In this document: positions 10,619-18,083 of the stretch, piece by piece
Layout of the letters: each line of letters opens with the position of its first letter
Position numbering within the stretch: position 1 is the stretch's first letter
Source of the DNA: a virus
DNA: 43,554 nucleotides
Strand: one strand, 5' to 3'
IMG/VR virus record: IMGVR_UViG_3300028920_000013
Location: 1 to 43,554 of that record
The notes under the pieces: model-generated
The model's input: the letters and a program-made list of their open reading frames with translations, nothing else
Database searches by the model: none
Told to the model about the DNA's origin: nothing
Position numbers and translations under genes: made by a program

Positions 10619-11041
10619 ATGGGTAAAAAATCAAGAGTTAATTTAAAATTAGGGCAAGTATGTATTGGAGTCCGGGAACCAAAGTGTCGTCGGATACCTC
10701 ATTCACCTAATAAAAAAATGCACTGGGCTGAACAAGCTAAATGGAAAAGCGCTTGGGAAGAAGAAGTTGCCTACGCTTGGTTAGCAGTTAAAAATAATTA
10801 TTCTCAACAATGGAAGTCAATGCCATATAAAAGATCATTACTACAAATATTTGTTTTTTCTATAAAACCTCAAGATGAAGATAATTCTTATGCTTCAATG
10901 AAAGGAATAATTGACGGTTTAAAAAAAATTGGTTTAATAGTTGATGATGATCCGGCTCACTTACATATTAAATTAATCAATGTGCCAGTTAAAACCCGGG
11001 ACGCTGAACATATTGAACTATCATTAGAAATGAAACAATAA
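10619..11041 (+). CDS. rusA: RusA-family Holliday-junction resolvase
   Basis: A 140-residue protein with the RusA pattern: KPQDEDNSYASMKGIIDGLK (Asp86, Asp88, Lys95, Asp99) followed by GLIVDDDPAHLHI (Asp109-111). RusA cleaves four-way junctions symmetrically after dimerisation, and phages use it to resolve branched intermediates before packaging. The length and basic N-terminus fit the family. It is the clearest recombination enzyme in the window and would act together with the SSB-like protein and perhaps the PD-(D/E)XK-like nuclease. Confidence 0.85.
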   Translation: MGKKSRVNLKLGQVCIGVREPKCRRIPHSPNKKMHWAEQAKWKSAWEEEVAYAWLAVKNNYSQQWKSMPYKRSLLQIFVFSIKPQDEDNSYASMKGIIDGLKKIGLIVDDDPAHLHIKLINVPVKTRDAEHIELSLEMKQ

Positions 11042-11047
11042 TATTTT

Positions 11048-11200
11048 ATGCGTCAGTTTAAAGGAAAAGGAAACTTGGTAAAGGAAAGTAATATTATTTT
11101 TAACCAGTATAATAAAAAACAAAATAAAGAAAATGCTAAAAAGTTTGATGAAGAATTAAAAAGACAAAGAGAATTAATTAAAATACATTTAAGTCAATAA
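11048..11200 (+). CDS. Small basic protein, 50 aa
   Basis: The frame from ATG 11048 to TAA 11198 reads MRQFKGKGNLVKESNIIFNQ and then a Lys/Gln/Glu helix. It is packed between the RusA gene (six bases away) and the next gene (one base away), with codon use like its neighbours, so it is probably translated. It is highly basic and may bind nucleic acid. No family is recognised. Confidence 0.55.
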   Translation: MRQFKGKGNLVKESNIIFNQYNKKQNKENAKKFDEELKRQRELIKIHLSQ

Positions 11201-11201
11201 A

Positions 11202-11453
11202 ATGAATCAGATAATAAAAGATTTAATTCAGAAAAAAGTCTGGGATAAAGTAACTGAAATTTCTGAAAACGAGTATAAAGGACATATAAACTGCTTATTA
11301 GCTGACGAATATTATCCTTGGCTTACACTTGGAATAATGATTAATAATGAAAAAAGATATTTTAAATTTAAAGCTAATGATGGACCTGAAACTAGATTAC
11401 TTCATCAAGCAATAGAAAAAAATTTTTATGGCGATAAAATCAAGTCAACCTAA
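11202..11453 (+). CDS. Unknown early protein, 83 aa
   Basis: Helical N-terminus (MNQIIKDLIQKKVWDKVTEI), a beta pair (YPWLTLGIMINNEKRYFKFK) and a short C-terminal helix: a compact alpha/beta protein without obvious metal or membrane features. Its end overlaps the next gene by 26 nt, so translation is probably coupled. The function is unknown. Confidence 0.6.
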   Translation: MNQIIKDLIQKKVWDKVTEISENEYKGHINCLLADEYYPWLTLGIMINNEKRYFKFKANDGPETRLLHQAIEKNFYGDKIKST

Positions 11454-11697
11454 TACCGATCTTAATTCAGTTTTATTAAATATGATTAAAAAAATGGGTT
11501 TTGATAATATCCCAATAAGTTTTTTTTCTTTAAAAGAAAACTTAAGTGATGGCACTATGGCTAATTTTCAATTAAGTGTTAATGAAAAACAAATTGATGA
11601 ACATATTTTTTCTTTACGAAATGAAATTGAAGATTTTAAAAATTTAAAAGAAAAAGCCAAATCATTAAAAATTTTAGATAATGATAAATTATTATAA
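11428..11697 (+). CDS. Unknown early protein, 89 aa
   Basis: Begins MAIKSSQPNTDLNSVLLNMI within the end of the previous gene and ends with a Lys/Glu helix (SLRNEIEDFKNLKEKAKSLK) of coiled-coil type. There are no Cys or membrane segments. It is not recognised. The overlap suggests that it is made in step with the 83-residue protein and may be its partner. Confidence 0.55.
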   Translation: MAIKSSQPNTDLNSVLLNMIKKMGFDNIPISFFSLKENLSDGTMANFQLSVNEKQIDEHIFSLRNEIEDFKNLKEKAKSLKILDNDKLL

Positions 11698-11711
11698 TTA
11701 ATTAAAATATT

Positions 11712-11951
11712 ATGACAGAACAAAAAAATATAGGAACTCCTGATGTTATACTGGACGAAAGTAAATACCGTAGAACTAGAAAAGGTAAACGTGGCAATCC
11801 ACGACCTAAAATTAATACTGAACCATTGGTAATTTTAATACCACGTAATATTAAAGACAGATTGGTTAAGTATTGTGATGTATCTGGTGATTCACAGGCT
11901 CACGCCACAAGAAAAGCATTAAGAATGTTTCTAATTAATCAAGGATTTTAA
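11712..11951 (+). CDS. Ribbon-helix-helix-like DNA-binding protein
   Basis: A basic N-terminal arm (residues 15-36, ESKYRRTRKGKRGNPRPK) is followed by EPLVILIPRNIKDRLVKYCD and a helix that includes SQAHATRKALRMFL. The order strand, helix, turn and helix with 'IPRNIKDRL' matches CopG/Arc-type ribbon-helix-helix regulators. It is a good candidate for the regulator of early or late promoters. It directly precedes the glycosyltransferase gene, two bases away. Confidence 0.6.
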   Translation: MTEQKNIGTPDVILDESKYRRTRKGKRGNPRPKINTEPLVILIPRNIKDRLVKYCDVSGDSQAHATRKALRMFLINQGF

Positions 11952-11953
11952 TT

Positions 11954-13264
11954 ATGAAAAAAAACATAGCAATAATTACTACCTTTAGATCTGCTGATGA
12001 AGCCTATTCTTTAAATCGAGTAGTAATTGATCAAATCAAAATGTTTACTAGGCACGGCTATAATTTAACAATAGTTGTTGCTAAAGGTTTTGTACCTACT
12101 GGGTGGTATAAACACCCAAATATAAAATGCGTTGAAATTTCTGATGTTCCTGTATCTAATACAGTTGAAATTGATGAAACATTTGAAAAAGATGTTGATA
12201 AATTAATATCTGAATTTTTAGATATATTAAAAGATGTTGATGTAGCTTTAACTCACGATATAATTTATCAACCAGCCGGAATGAAACATAATGCAGCATT
12301 AAGATATTTAGCATTAAATAGAAAAATTAAAACAAGATTTTTACATTGGATTCATTCAGCAACAGCGCCGACAGTAATGCAAGACTTAAGAGGTGGTGGT
12401 CAGAAATTTCTTGATTCATTTAAACTACCATTTCCTAATTCGTTTTACATTGCTTTTAATGAGTTTTCAACACCAAGAATAGCCGGGTGGTTTGGAGTAG
12501 AAGAATCACAAGTAAAATATGTTCCTCACCCCCACGATTTTTATGAAGGTAAAGATGAATTGACAATAAAAATTGCTGATAAAGTAAAATTACTTCAAAA
12601 AGATATTACTTGTATGTATCCTTGCCGACTTGATCGTGGTAAACAACCTCATTTAGTATTAGAAACAATTGCTCAATCAAAGAAATTAGGTAAATCAGTA
12701 GCATTAATATTTGCTGATTTTCATTCAACTGCCGGAGATAAAGTTAAATATAGAAATCAAATGAAAGAAAGAGCAATTGATCTTGGCTTGAATGAAAATG
12801 ATTTATTATTCTTATCAGAATTTGAACTTCCAGAATGTCAAAAATATCGTTATGAAGTTCCTCATAAAGTAATTCAAGAATTATTTAGCTTGACTAATAC
12901 GTTTATTCTTCCAAGTAAATCTGAAACATACTCTTTAGTTGCTCAAGAAGCTATTGCTAATAGAAATTTTGTTATATTAAATTATGATTTTCCACCATTT
13001 AGATCTATTTATGGTGACTCTGCATTTTATAGGCAATATAGTTCAGATATAGCAATTGATGGATTTGACGGTCAAACTAATACTGAATATAATAATCCTG
13101 AAGATTATCATAAAGCTACTGCACAATATATAAACTATGTTCAGGAGAATACTAGAGCATTAAAGTTGTTCAATAAAATAAGAAAAACAAGAAACATTGA
13201 TTATGTCTTCAAAAATAATATTGAACCATTACTTTATGCTGATCCAAATAAATTTAATTATTAA
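11954..13264 (+). CDS. Glycosyltransferase, GT4/GT-B type
   Basis: A 436-residue protein of GT-B layout. The N-terminal domain starts KKNIAIITTFRSADEAYSLN. The C-terminal domain has CMYPCRLDRGKQPHLVLETI and FILPSKSETYSLVAQEAIAN, the nucleotide-sugar binding site with the conserved E-x7-E-like element (SETYSLVAQE). It should transfer a sugar from an activated donor. It is the only glycosyltransferase in the rightward region; the others are late. It could modify phage DNA, a host receptor or a virion part. Nothing here shows the acceptor, and no modified-nucleotide pathway is visible. Confidence 0.85.
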   Translation: MKKNIAIITTFRSADEAYSLNRVVIDQIKMFTRHGYNLTIVVAKGFVPTGWYKHPNIKCVEISDVPVSNTVEIDETFEKDVDKLISEFLDILKDVDVALTHDIIYQPAGMKHNAALRYLALNRKIKTRFLHWIHSATAPTVMQDLRGGGQKFLDSFKLPFPNSFYIAFNEFSTPRIAGWFGVEESQVKYVPHPHDFYEGKDELTIKIADKVKLLQKDITCMYPCRLDRGKQPHLVLETIAQSKKLGKSVALIFADFHSTAGDKVKYRNQMKERAIDLGLNENDLLFLSEFELPECQKYRYEVPHKVIQELFSLTNTFILPSKSETYSLVAQEAIANRNFVILNYDFPPFRSIYGDSAFYRQYSSDIAIDGFDGQTNTEYNNPEDYHKATAQYINYVQENTRALKLFNKIRKTRNIDYVFKNNIEPLLYADPNKFNY

Positions 13265-13274
13265 CTAAAAAATT

Positions 13275-13454
13275 ATGGAACCAAAAGAAACTACTACTCC
13301 TAAATTAAAACAAATTTTTAGTGAAGCAATTATCACTCCAGTTAAAAATGGATTTATTGTAACATTTCAACCTTCAATTGGAAATAAAAGTGTTTACATT
13401 GCAAAAACATTAGCTGAAGCTAAAACATTATTAGAAAAATTATTAATTAAATAA
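13275..13454 (+). CDS. Small protein, 59 aa
   Basis: From ATG 13275, after TTAACTAAAAAATT, a leader end resembling the early array. It reads MEPKETTTPKLKQIFSEAII and then a small beta-alpha unit (GFIVTFQPSIGNKSVYIAKT). Such units occur in many small phage proteins of unknown role. Spacing to both neighbours is tight. Confidence 0.55.
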   Translation: MEPKETTTPKLKQIFSEAIITPVKNGFIVTFQPSIGNKSVYIAKTLAEAKTLLEKLLIK

Positions 13455-13458
13455 AATT

Positions 13459-13623
13459 ATGACACAAAAACAATTCGTAGCTTATGGAGTTATCGCTTCA
13501 TTAGCACTAACATTATTAACAGCATTGATTGAGCCATTAAATGCAGATACTTGGTATGGTTTAGCAGGAATTATGTTCTTTGTATTTGGAATTTGGGCTT
13601 CAGTCTTACTATTAAAGAAATAA
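13459..13623 (+). CDS. Two-span membrane protein, possibly holin-like
   Basis: A 54-residue protein with two hydrophobic segments (residues 6-24 and 32-51) joined by a short polar loop (EPLNADTWYG), ending LLLKK. The layout fits a small class II holin, but it is placed with early/middle genes and another holin-like gene lies in the late operon (26941-27135). It may instead be a membrane partner of host takeover. Confidence 0.55.
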   Translation: MTQKQFVAYGVIASLALTLLTALIEPLNADTWYGLAGIMFFVFGIWASVLLLKK

Positions 13624-13627
13624 AATT

Positions 13628-13894
13628 ATGGGAATCTTAAAACCAAATCAAGGATCTGATATAATGAAACAAGCTGAAGATCAACGAATCCAAAAAAAGG
13701 TAGCTGAAATTAAATCTAAAGGAGAAAAGATTGCTGAAGTTGTTAAGTCTGAAATTTATTCTGCTGATATTGAAATTGGTGATTATAAAACATTAATGGA
13801 AGCAATACAGATGATTATCACTAATTGGTTTAATTCTGAAATTAATCAAAAAAAATTAAAAGACATAGCAACTGATCCATCTTCTAAAAAATAA
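13628..13894 (+). CDS. Helical charged protein, 88 aa
   Basis: A Lys/Glu-rich protein with a long helix (IQKKVAEIKSKGEKIAEVVK), a short amphipathic segment and a second helix around TLMEAIQMIITNWFNSEINQ. It has no Cys, membrane span or known motif. It lies four bases after the membrane protein and four before the zinc-ribbon protein, so the three are a unit. The function is unknown. Confidence 0.55.
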   Translation: MGILKPNQGSDIMKQAEDQRIQKKVAEIKSKGEKIAEVVKSEIYSADIEIGDYKTLMEAIQMIITNWFNSEINQKKLKDIATDPSSKK

Positions 13895-13898
13895 TATT

Positions 13899-14288
13899 AT
13901 GAACACTTATCATTTCTTCTGCAAAAAATGTAAAATAAAATTTTCTGTGGAAGCAGAATCTAAACATACTAATAAACTTAATGATGAATTTAAGCGTGGT
14001 ATTCGCTGTCCTAAATGTGATGAAAAATGGGGTGAAGGTAAAATTGAACTTGAAATGAATGTTGGTTCAGTTAGAAATGATAAGAAAAGTTTAGATCAAC
14101 GACGAAAAGAAAATGCTGAAAGATCAGCAATGGCTGAAGCAATGGCAATCAAAGCCCGGGCTGAACAAGGAGAACAAATGACTCAAATAAGTAAACCAAA
14201 AAACTTTCAAAAGTCAAAATATGGTGGTCAATCTGAATCAGTACCAAAGAATGTAATAGAATCATTAAAAAATAAATTCCCTAGTTAA
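13899..14288 (+). CDS. Zinc-ribbon protein, 129 aa
   Basis: N-terminal zinc ribbon with two Cys pairs, HFFCKKCKIKF (Cys8, Cys11) and IRCPKCDEKW (Cys37, Cys40), followed by a long charged, probably disordered tail (residues 60-129). Phage zinc ribbons of this size often act in transcription or DNA packaging; this one could be a middle or late regulator. That is inference from position near the end of the rightward unit. Confidence 0.65.
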   Translation: MNTYHFFCKKCKIKFSVEAESKHTNKLNDEFKRGIRCPKCDEKWGEGKIELEMNVGSVRNDKKSLDQRRKENAERSAMAEAMAIKARAEQGEQMTQISKPKNFQKSKYGGQSESVPKNVIESLKNKFPS

Positions 14289-14311
14289 GGAAATAATCAT
14301 AAATAAAAATT

Positions 14312-14638
14312 ATGTCAGAAAAAAATGAGCAAAAAAAAGAGGAACAAATCAAAGAGGATAATAGCGAAAATCAGGAAACGTCAACACAAGAAGGAGTCAG
14401 AGAGGAAAAAAAAGATAAAGAAAAGAAAACATCAAGAGAAAATGATAAAGATAAAGTCAAGGAAGATGACATTGAATCAGGATCAAGAGAAGAAGATGAA
14501 CATAAAGTTGACGGAATCGATAAAAAAGAATCTATTGATGACGAAGAAGGAAGCAAATCAAATGATCCCGGATACGGAAATGCAGGAAAATATAGACTAG
14601 ATAGTAATCCACCAACATTTAAACCTCACAAAGATTAA
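14312..14638 (+). CDS. Highly charged disordered protein, 108 aa
   Basis: Nearly the whole protein is Glu, Lys, Asp and Ser, with almost no hydrophobic residues until a Gly/Tyr/Pro end (DPGYGNAGKYRLDSNPPTFK). It must be disordered. Similar acidic proteins can act as DNA mimics or flexible linkers, but this one is also rich in Lys. It is the last rightward gene, seven bases before the convergent terminator. The function is unknown. Confidence 0.55.
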   Translation: MSEKNEQKKEEQIKEDNSENQETSTQEGVREEKKDKEKKTSRENDKDKVKEDDIESGSREEDEHKVDGIDKKESIDDEEGSKSNDPGYGNAGKYRLDSNPPTFKPHKD

Positions 14639-14644
14639 AGTAAA

Positions 14645-14674
14645 CAAAAGAACCGGCGATAAGCCGGTCTTTTG
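14645..14674. terminator. Convergent bidirectional terminator
   Basis: ACCGGC-GATAA-GCCGGT (14652-14668), with CAAAAG and CTTTTG flanks that can pair too. It gives CTTTT after the stem on the plus strand and TTCTTTTG on the minus strand. It closes both the rightward unit and the leftward late operon. Confidence 0.8.
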
Positions 14675-14677
14675 ATT

Positions 14678-14693
14678 GAAGAGGATTGGAAGT
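14678..14693 (-). promoter_or_regulatory. Antisense copy of the late-leader start, in the late 3' UTR
   Basis: On the minus strand this reads ACTTCCAATCCTCTTC. It is the exact complement of the first bases of the late transcript (GAAGAGGATTGGAAGT, minus strand of 1907-1892), which are the 5' arm of the attenuator hairpin. It fills the space between the last late stop codon (14694) and the terminator (14674). Confidence 0.5.
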
Positions 14694-14852
14694 TTATCCA
14701 CCAGTTTTCTTAAATTTCTTTGATTTTTTAACTTCACCTTGGTGCCATTTTCCAGATTTATCTTTACATAAACGGATATACTTTCCATCACCTAATTTTT
14801 TGGTTGTAACATTTCCGCCTTCCGCAACACATTTTAAAAAGTTGCGTGGCAT
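14694..14852 (-). CDS. Small basic protein, 52 aa, last late gene
   Basis: From ATG 14852 to TAA 14694-14696, read on the minus strand. It begins MPRNFLKCVAEGGNVTTKKL, includes RLCKDKSGKWHQGE and ends KKSKKFKKTGG. It is very basic, with two Cys, and beta-rich in the middle. It could be a small virion or DNA-associated protein. Its stop codon is directly followed by the 16-nt antisense copy of the late leader. No family is recognised. Confidence 0.65.
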   Translation of the reverse strand: MPRNFLKCVAEGGNVTTKKLGDGKYIRLCKDKSGKWHQGEVKKSKKFKKTGG

Positions 14853-14856
14853 ATAA

Positions 14857-15150
14857 TTAATCTTCTACATTATTATCTTTGTAAATCGTTGGTTCTTCTT
14901 TAATTACTTCCGGCTGTTTAGTATAGCTAGTTATTAATTCTTTAACATTCCACCGATCAGCAAAATATAAAAGAATAAATAAACCGAAAAGAACCTTAAG
15001 ACTTACAAATAAATTGGCTATTAGAAATAAAAATAACATTATTTCTAGTGGCTTATCGCCTATTTTTTTAGCAACATTCCTGCTTGCAAGGGCTAACCTA
15101 CCCCCGACTTTTGAGAATCTTTTTTTTGATTCTTTAATTGATAATGGCAT
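14857..15150 (-). CDS. Small membrane protein, 97 aa
   Basis: A basic N-terminus (PLSIKESKKRFSKVGGRLAL) is followed by a hydrophobic stretch from about residue 38 to 66 (IMLFLFLIANLFVSLKVLFG), one or two membrane spans, and an acidic C-terminal tail. I chose ATG 15150 just after the upstream stop (15152) over an ATG four codons earlier. Near the end of the late operon it may help lysis or envelope interaction. It is not recognised. Confidence 0.6.
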   Translation of the reverse strand: MPLSIKESKKRFSKVGGRLALASRNVAKKIGDKPLEIMLFLFLIANLFVSLKVLFGLFILLYFADRWNVKELITSYTKQPEVIKEEPTIYKDNNVED

Positions 15151-15151
15151 A

Positions 15152-17215
15152 TTAAATTTCAATTAAATTTAATGTAATTATATAATCTAATGCTTTTTCT
15201 TTATTAAGAATATTATTTTGTTCAGCAAAATCAGTTATTAATACTCTGTATTTAGTTGATACTTCAGTATTATCAGAATGAGTAACAGCAGTAGTGCCAC
15301 GATAACCTCTAGTACAACCAGTAAAAGTATTAGAAGTTTTACCAGTATATTTAATTTCTTCTTGTTCAATTTTAATTCTACCTTTTTCTGGAAAACCATC
15401 AGTTGAATCAACCGTTATTGTTGTAGCACTTGCACTTAAAGCCCCATTAAGAGCAGTTTCATTATAATCAACATCTTCAAAATCAACTATATCCTGACTT
15501 AAAAATGAAGCCCTTAATGTATTTCTAATATCAATTCCTTTATCTTTATTCCGGACGTGATTATCAAGTAAATTAACATAGTCATTAGCATTAATACTTA
15601 ATTGCCATTGATAACGATAATCTGGAGCTGGAATATATTGCAATGAAATATCACAAAGTTTTGGTGTAGAACTACCATCACCGTTTAATAAAACTTTAAA
15701 TACTAATTTTCTAAAACTGGTAGTATCAGGAAAATAAAATGTTTTTTGAGTAATAGATGTTCCATCTAATGTAGCTGAAGCAGTGCCAAGTAATGTAAAA
15801 TTACTTCCACCGTCAGTTGAATAATAAACTTCAATCTCTTCAGCAGTATCAAATGGATCAAATATAATTCTAACTGCATTAGCAACTTTATCAATAGTTG
15901 AAACTTCATCAATTTCATTAAAGACAATCCAATTTTTATCTGATCCAGATCTATAAGTAGAGGTTCCTTCATAAAGATGTGTTCTATCTCCTGAACTTAC
16001 ATAATTTACATTATTGTTAGAATCAGTATAAAGAGGATAAAGAATATTTGATTCACTATCATTAATATCTCTTATTGAATTATAAAAATTTTCACCATCA
16101 TATATTAAATTGCCCCAATGGATATACAAATTACTTTCAGCACCACCATAACTTAATAGATCAGCTACGGCATAAGATCCAATAGCGTCTTTAGTTGAAT
16201 CTTTAGCATAAATTCTTGTCATTGTAGTTCCGTTCCATTCCCAAATTTCATTAGCTGGAACAGTAATTATCAATTTACCAAATTTATTAAACATAAATCT
16301 ATCGCCAGTATAAGTTGAAACACTAGCAGTAGAGTTTCTCCAAATATAAACCATACTATCAGCAGAAGCAGAAACATCATAAAAATGTAATTCAAGAGTA
16401 TTACCTCTATCTAATAAATAATATAAATCTCCACCATATTCTTGCTGTGATAAAATATTTTCTCCATTAGTATATTCAACAACTTTAGCCCAATTAGATC
16501 CATTATCAGAAGTTGAAGCAATCCCTGTTTTATCATTAGAAAAATCATCAACAGAAACATATAATGTTGTTCCAACTTCAGCAAAACTTCTAGCTGATAA
16601 TACTTGCGCCCAACCCATAGCAGTTGCAATATCAGATGTATAATCTGTCCAAGTTTCATCATCTTCTACTCTAGCTATATTGTCAGCAGTAGCAATGCCA
16701 CCTACTCCTACCCAAAGATTACCTTTATGTTCAAATAAAGAAGCAATAAAGTTATGATCAGTTGTTAAGTCACTATCAGAAACATCACTCCAAGAAGCAC
16801 CAGATTTCCAAACAATTGGTTTATCAGAAGTTCCGTCATCTTCAGTTCCAACATATTCATTATTATGAGCAGAAACACTAACACCACACAATAAATTTTG
16901 ATCAAAATTATTAACAGAGGTAATTGTTTTTGATAATTTAATAGCACCAATTTCAGAATATGTATCAATATTTGTTGAGTAATAATATTTAGTATCATCA
17001 GCCCAAGCTGTATCATCTTTGAATCCGCCGGACCAATCAGTCTGCGCCCAATACCACCAAATAGAAAAGTCAGTATAATCACGATCACCACTAGCAAAAC
17101 GATTACCGAACACTGGAGCGCGTTCCATTTTTCTTGCAGGTTGCCTTGGAGTTCCTACTAATAGATAGCCTTGGCTATCAAGTGCAACGTGATATTTGTT
17201 AGTTTTACTAGACAT
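15152..17215 (-). CDS. Large tail-type protein, beta-propeller-like
   Basis: A 687-residue protein made almost entirely of short beta strands with many Trp, Tyr and Asp. Repeats such as NLWVGVGGIATADN, TLYVSVDDF and NLYIHWGNLIYDGENFYNS suggest propeller blades. Near the C-terminus, TTITVDSTDGFPEKGRIKIE and TGKTSNTFTGCTRGYRGT form a motif I know from phage tail and baseplate proteins. It is probably part of the tail tip or a tail fibre that touches the host. The neighbouring adaptor-type gene and LamG protein support a structural role. No enzymatic residues are evident. Confidence 0.65.
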   Translation of the reverse strand: MSSKTNKYHVALDSQGYLLVGTPRQPARKMERAPVFGNRFASGDRDYTDFSIWWYWAQTDWSGGFKDDTAWADDTKYYYSTNIDTYSEIGAIKLSKTITSVNNFDQNLLCGVSVSAHNNEYVGTEDDGTSDKPIVWKSGASWSDVSDSDLTTDHNFIASLFEHKGNLWVGVGGIATADNIARVEDDETWTDYTSDIATAMGWAQVLSARSFAEVGTTLYVSVDDFSNDKTGIASTSDNGSNWAKVVEYTNGENILSQQEYGGDLYYLLDRGNTLELHFYDVSASADSMVYIWRNSTASVSTYTGDRFMFNKFGKLIITVPANEIWEWNGTTMTRIYAKDSTKDAIGSYAVADLLSYGGAESNLYIHWGNLIYDGENFYNSIRDINDSESNILYPLYTDSNNNVNYVSSGDRTHLYEGTSTYRSGSDKNWIVFNEIDEVSTIDKVANAVRIIFDPFDTAEEIEVYYSTDGGSNFTLLGTASATLDGTSITQKTFYFPDTTSFRKLVFKVLLNGDGSSTPKLCDISLQYIPAPDYRYQWQLSINANDYVNLLDNHVRNKDKGIDIRNTLRASFLSQDIVDFEDVDYNETALNGALSASATTITVDSTDGFPEKGRIKIEQEEIKYTGKTSNTFTGCTRGYRGTTAVTHSDNTEVSTKYRVLITDFAEQNNILNKEKALDYIITLNLIEI

Positions 17216-17219
17216 ATAA

Positions 17220-18071
17220 TTAATCTATTTTTTTTGCGATTATAGTTTTAATTGCAGTACTAGGTCTTCGTGGTTTTACTCTTGATAATAACTTTTCAGC
17301 CGTTCTTTCCATATTATTTCTCCAGTTAAGTAAATTATTTAATGCTTCAAAAGAATCTTCTCGAACATTACCACCAGTTGAAGTAGCAGTAATAGCAACT
17401 AATCTATCAATAAATTCAGCAATACAGAAATATTCAATTGGCTTTAAATATCTAGTTGGAATTGTAATTGTTTCAGTAGTAGCAGAATATTCAGAATAAT
17501 TAGTAAGGTATCTAACCTTCATTGCATAACCATTAACTTGAAGATATGGTCGTAATACAATTTTATTTTGTTCTCGATAATATTTAACATTAGTATCAGC
17601 ACTAATTGAAGTCCAATCAACATTTGAACTTGACCTATACCAAAGACCAACAATAGAAAAACAATTAGAATCAATTGAATCCATATCATATTCTGATTGA
17701 TTAGCAACGGTAGTAAAAGTTGAGCTGTCTGTTGAGTCAGCCCAAATCTTAAATCGTAAACTTTGAATAACTGAATTGAAAACATCAAGCCATTCAGTAT
17801 CAGATAATTTTGCATATTTATAGTTGACTGTTACATTATCTGAACCTGAAGCTGGCGCAGAATCAAATGTAATTACACCAGTATCACGATCAATAGTGTA
17901 AGCAGTAGTTGTAGTTCCGCTTATTTTAATACTATATTGTTCCTCTAATACAGGATAATTACGAAGACGAAAAGTTGTTGTTGAAGCGTCACCATCAAAT
18001 GATTCCCCGGCTGTTATTGGTAAATCCCGGGCAAATCTTCTTAATTTTGTTATAAATTGTGCTACTGTCAT
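17220..18071 (-). CDS. Probable head-tail adaptor or tail tube-like protein
   Basis: A 283-residue protein with an N-terminal helix (VAQFITKLRRFARDLP) and beta segments with FDGDASTTTFRLRNYPVLEE and ITFDSAPASGSDNVTVNYKY, a pattern common in adaptor and tail proteins. A helical C-terminal half contains LKPIEYFCIAEFIDRLVAIT. The layout fits podovirus adaptor or gp11-like tail tubular proteins. The call is based on fold impression and position beside tail genes, not on a specific motif. Confidence 0.5.
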   Translation of the reverse strand: MTVAQFITKLRRFARDLPITAGESFDGDASTTTFRLRNYPVLEEQYSIKISGTTTTAYTIDRDTGVITFDSAPASGSDNVTVNYKYAKLSDTEWLDVFNSVIQSLRFKIWADSTDSSTFTTVANQSEYDMDSIDSNCFSIVGLWYRSSSNVDWTSISADTNVKYYREQNKIVLRPYLQVNGYAMKVRYLTNYSEYSATTETITIPTRYLKPIEYFCIAEFIDRLVAITATSTGGNVREDSFEALNNLLNWRNNMERTAEKLLSRVKPRRPSTAIKTIIAKKID

Positions 18072-18083
18072 ATTTTTTTTACT

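Noticed and set aside
14325-14600. Lys-rich frame overlapping the 14312 gene
   Set aside because: It is a shifted reading of the Glu/Lys-rich codons; the 14312 frame has the usual AAAATT-ATG context.
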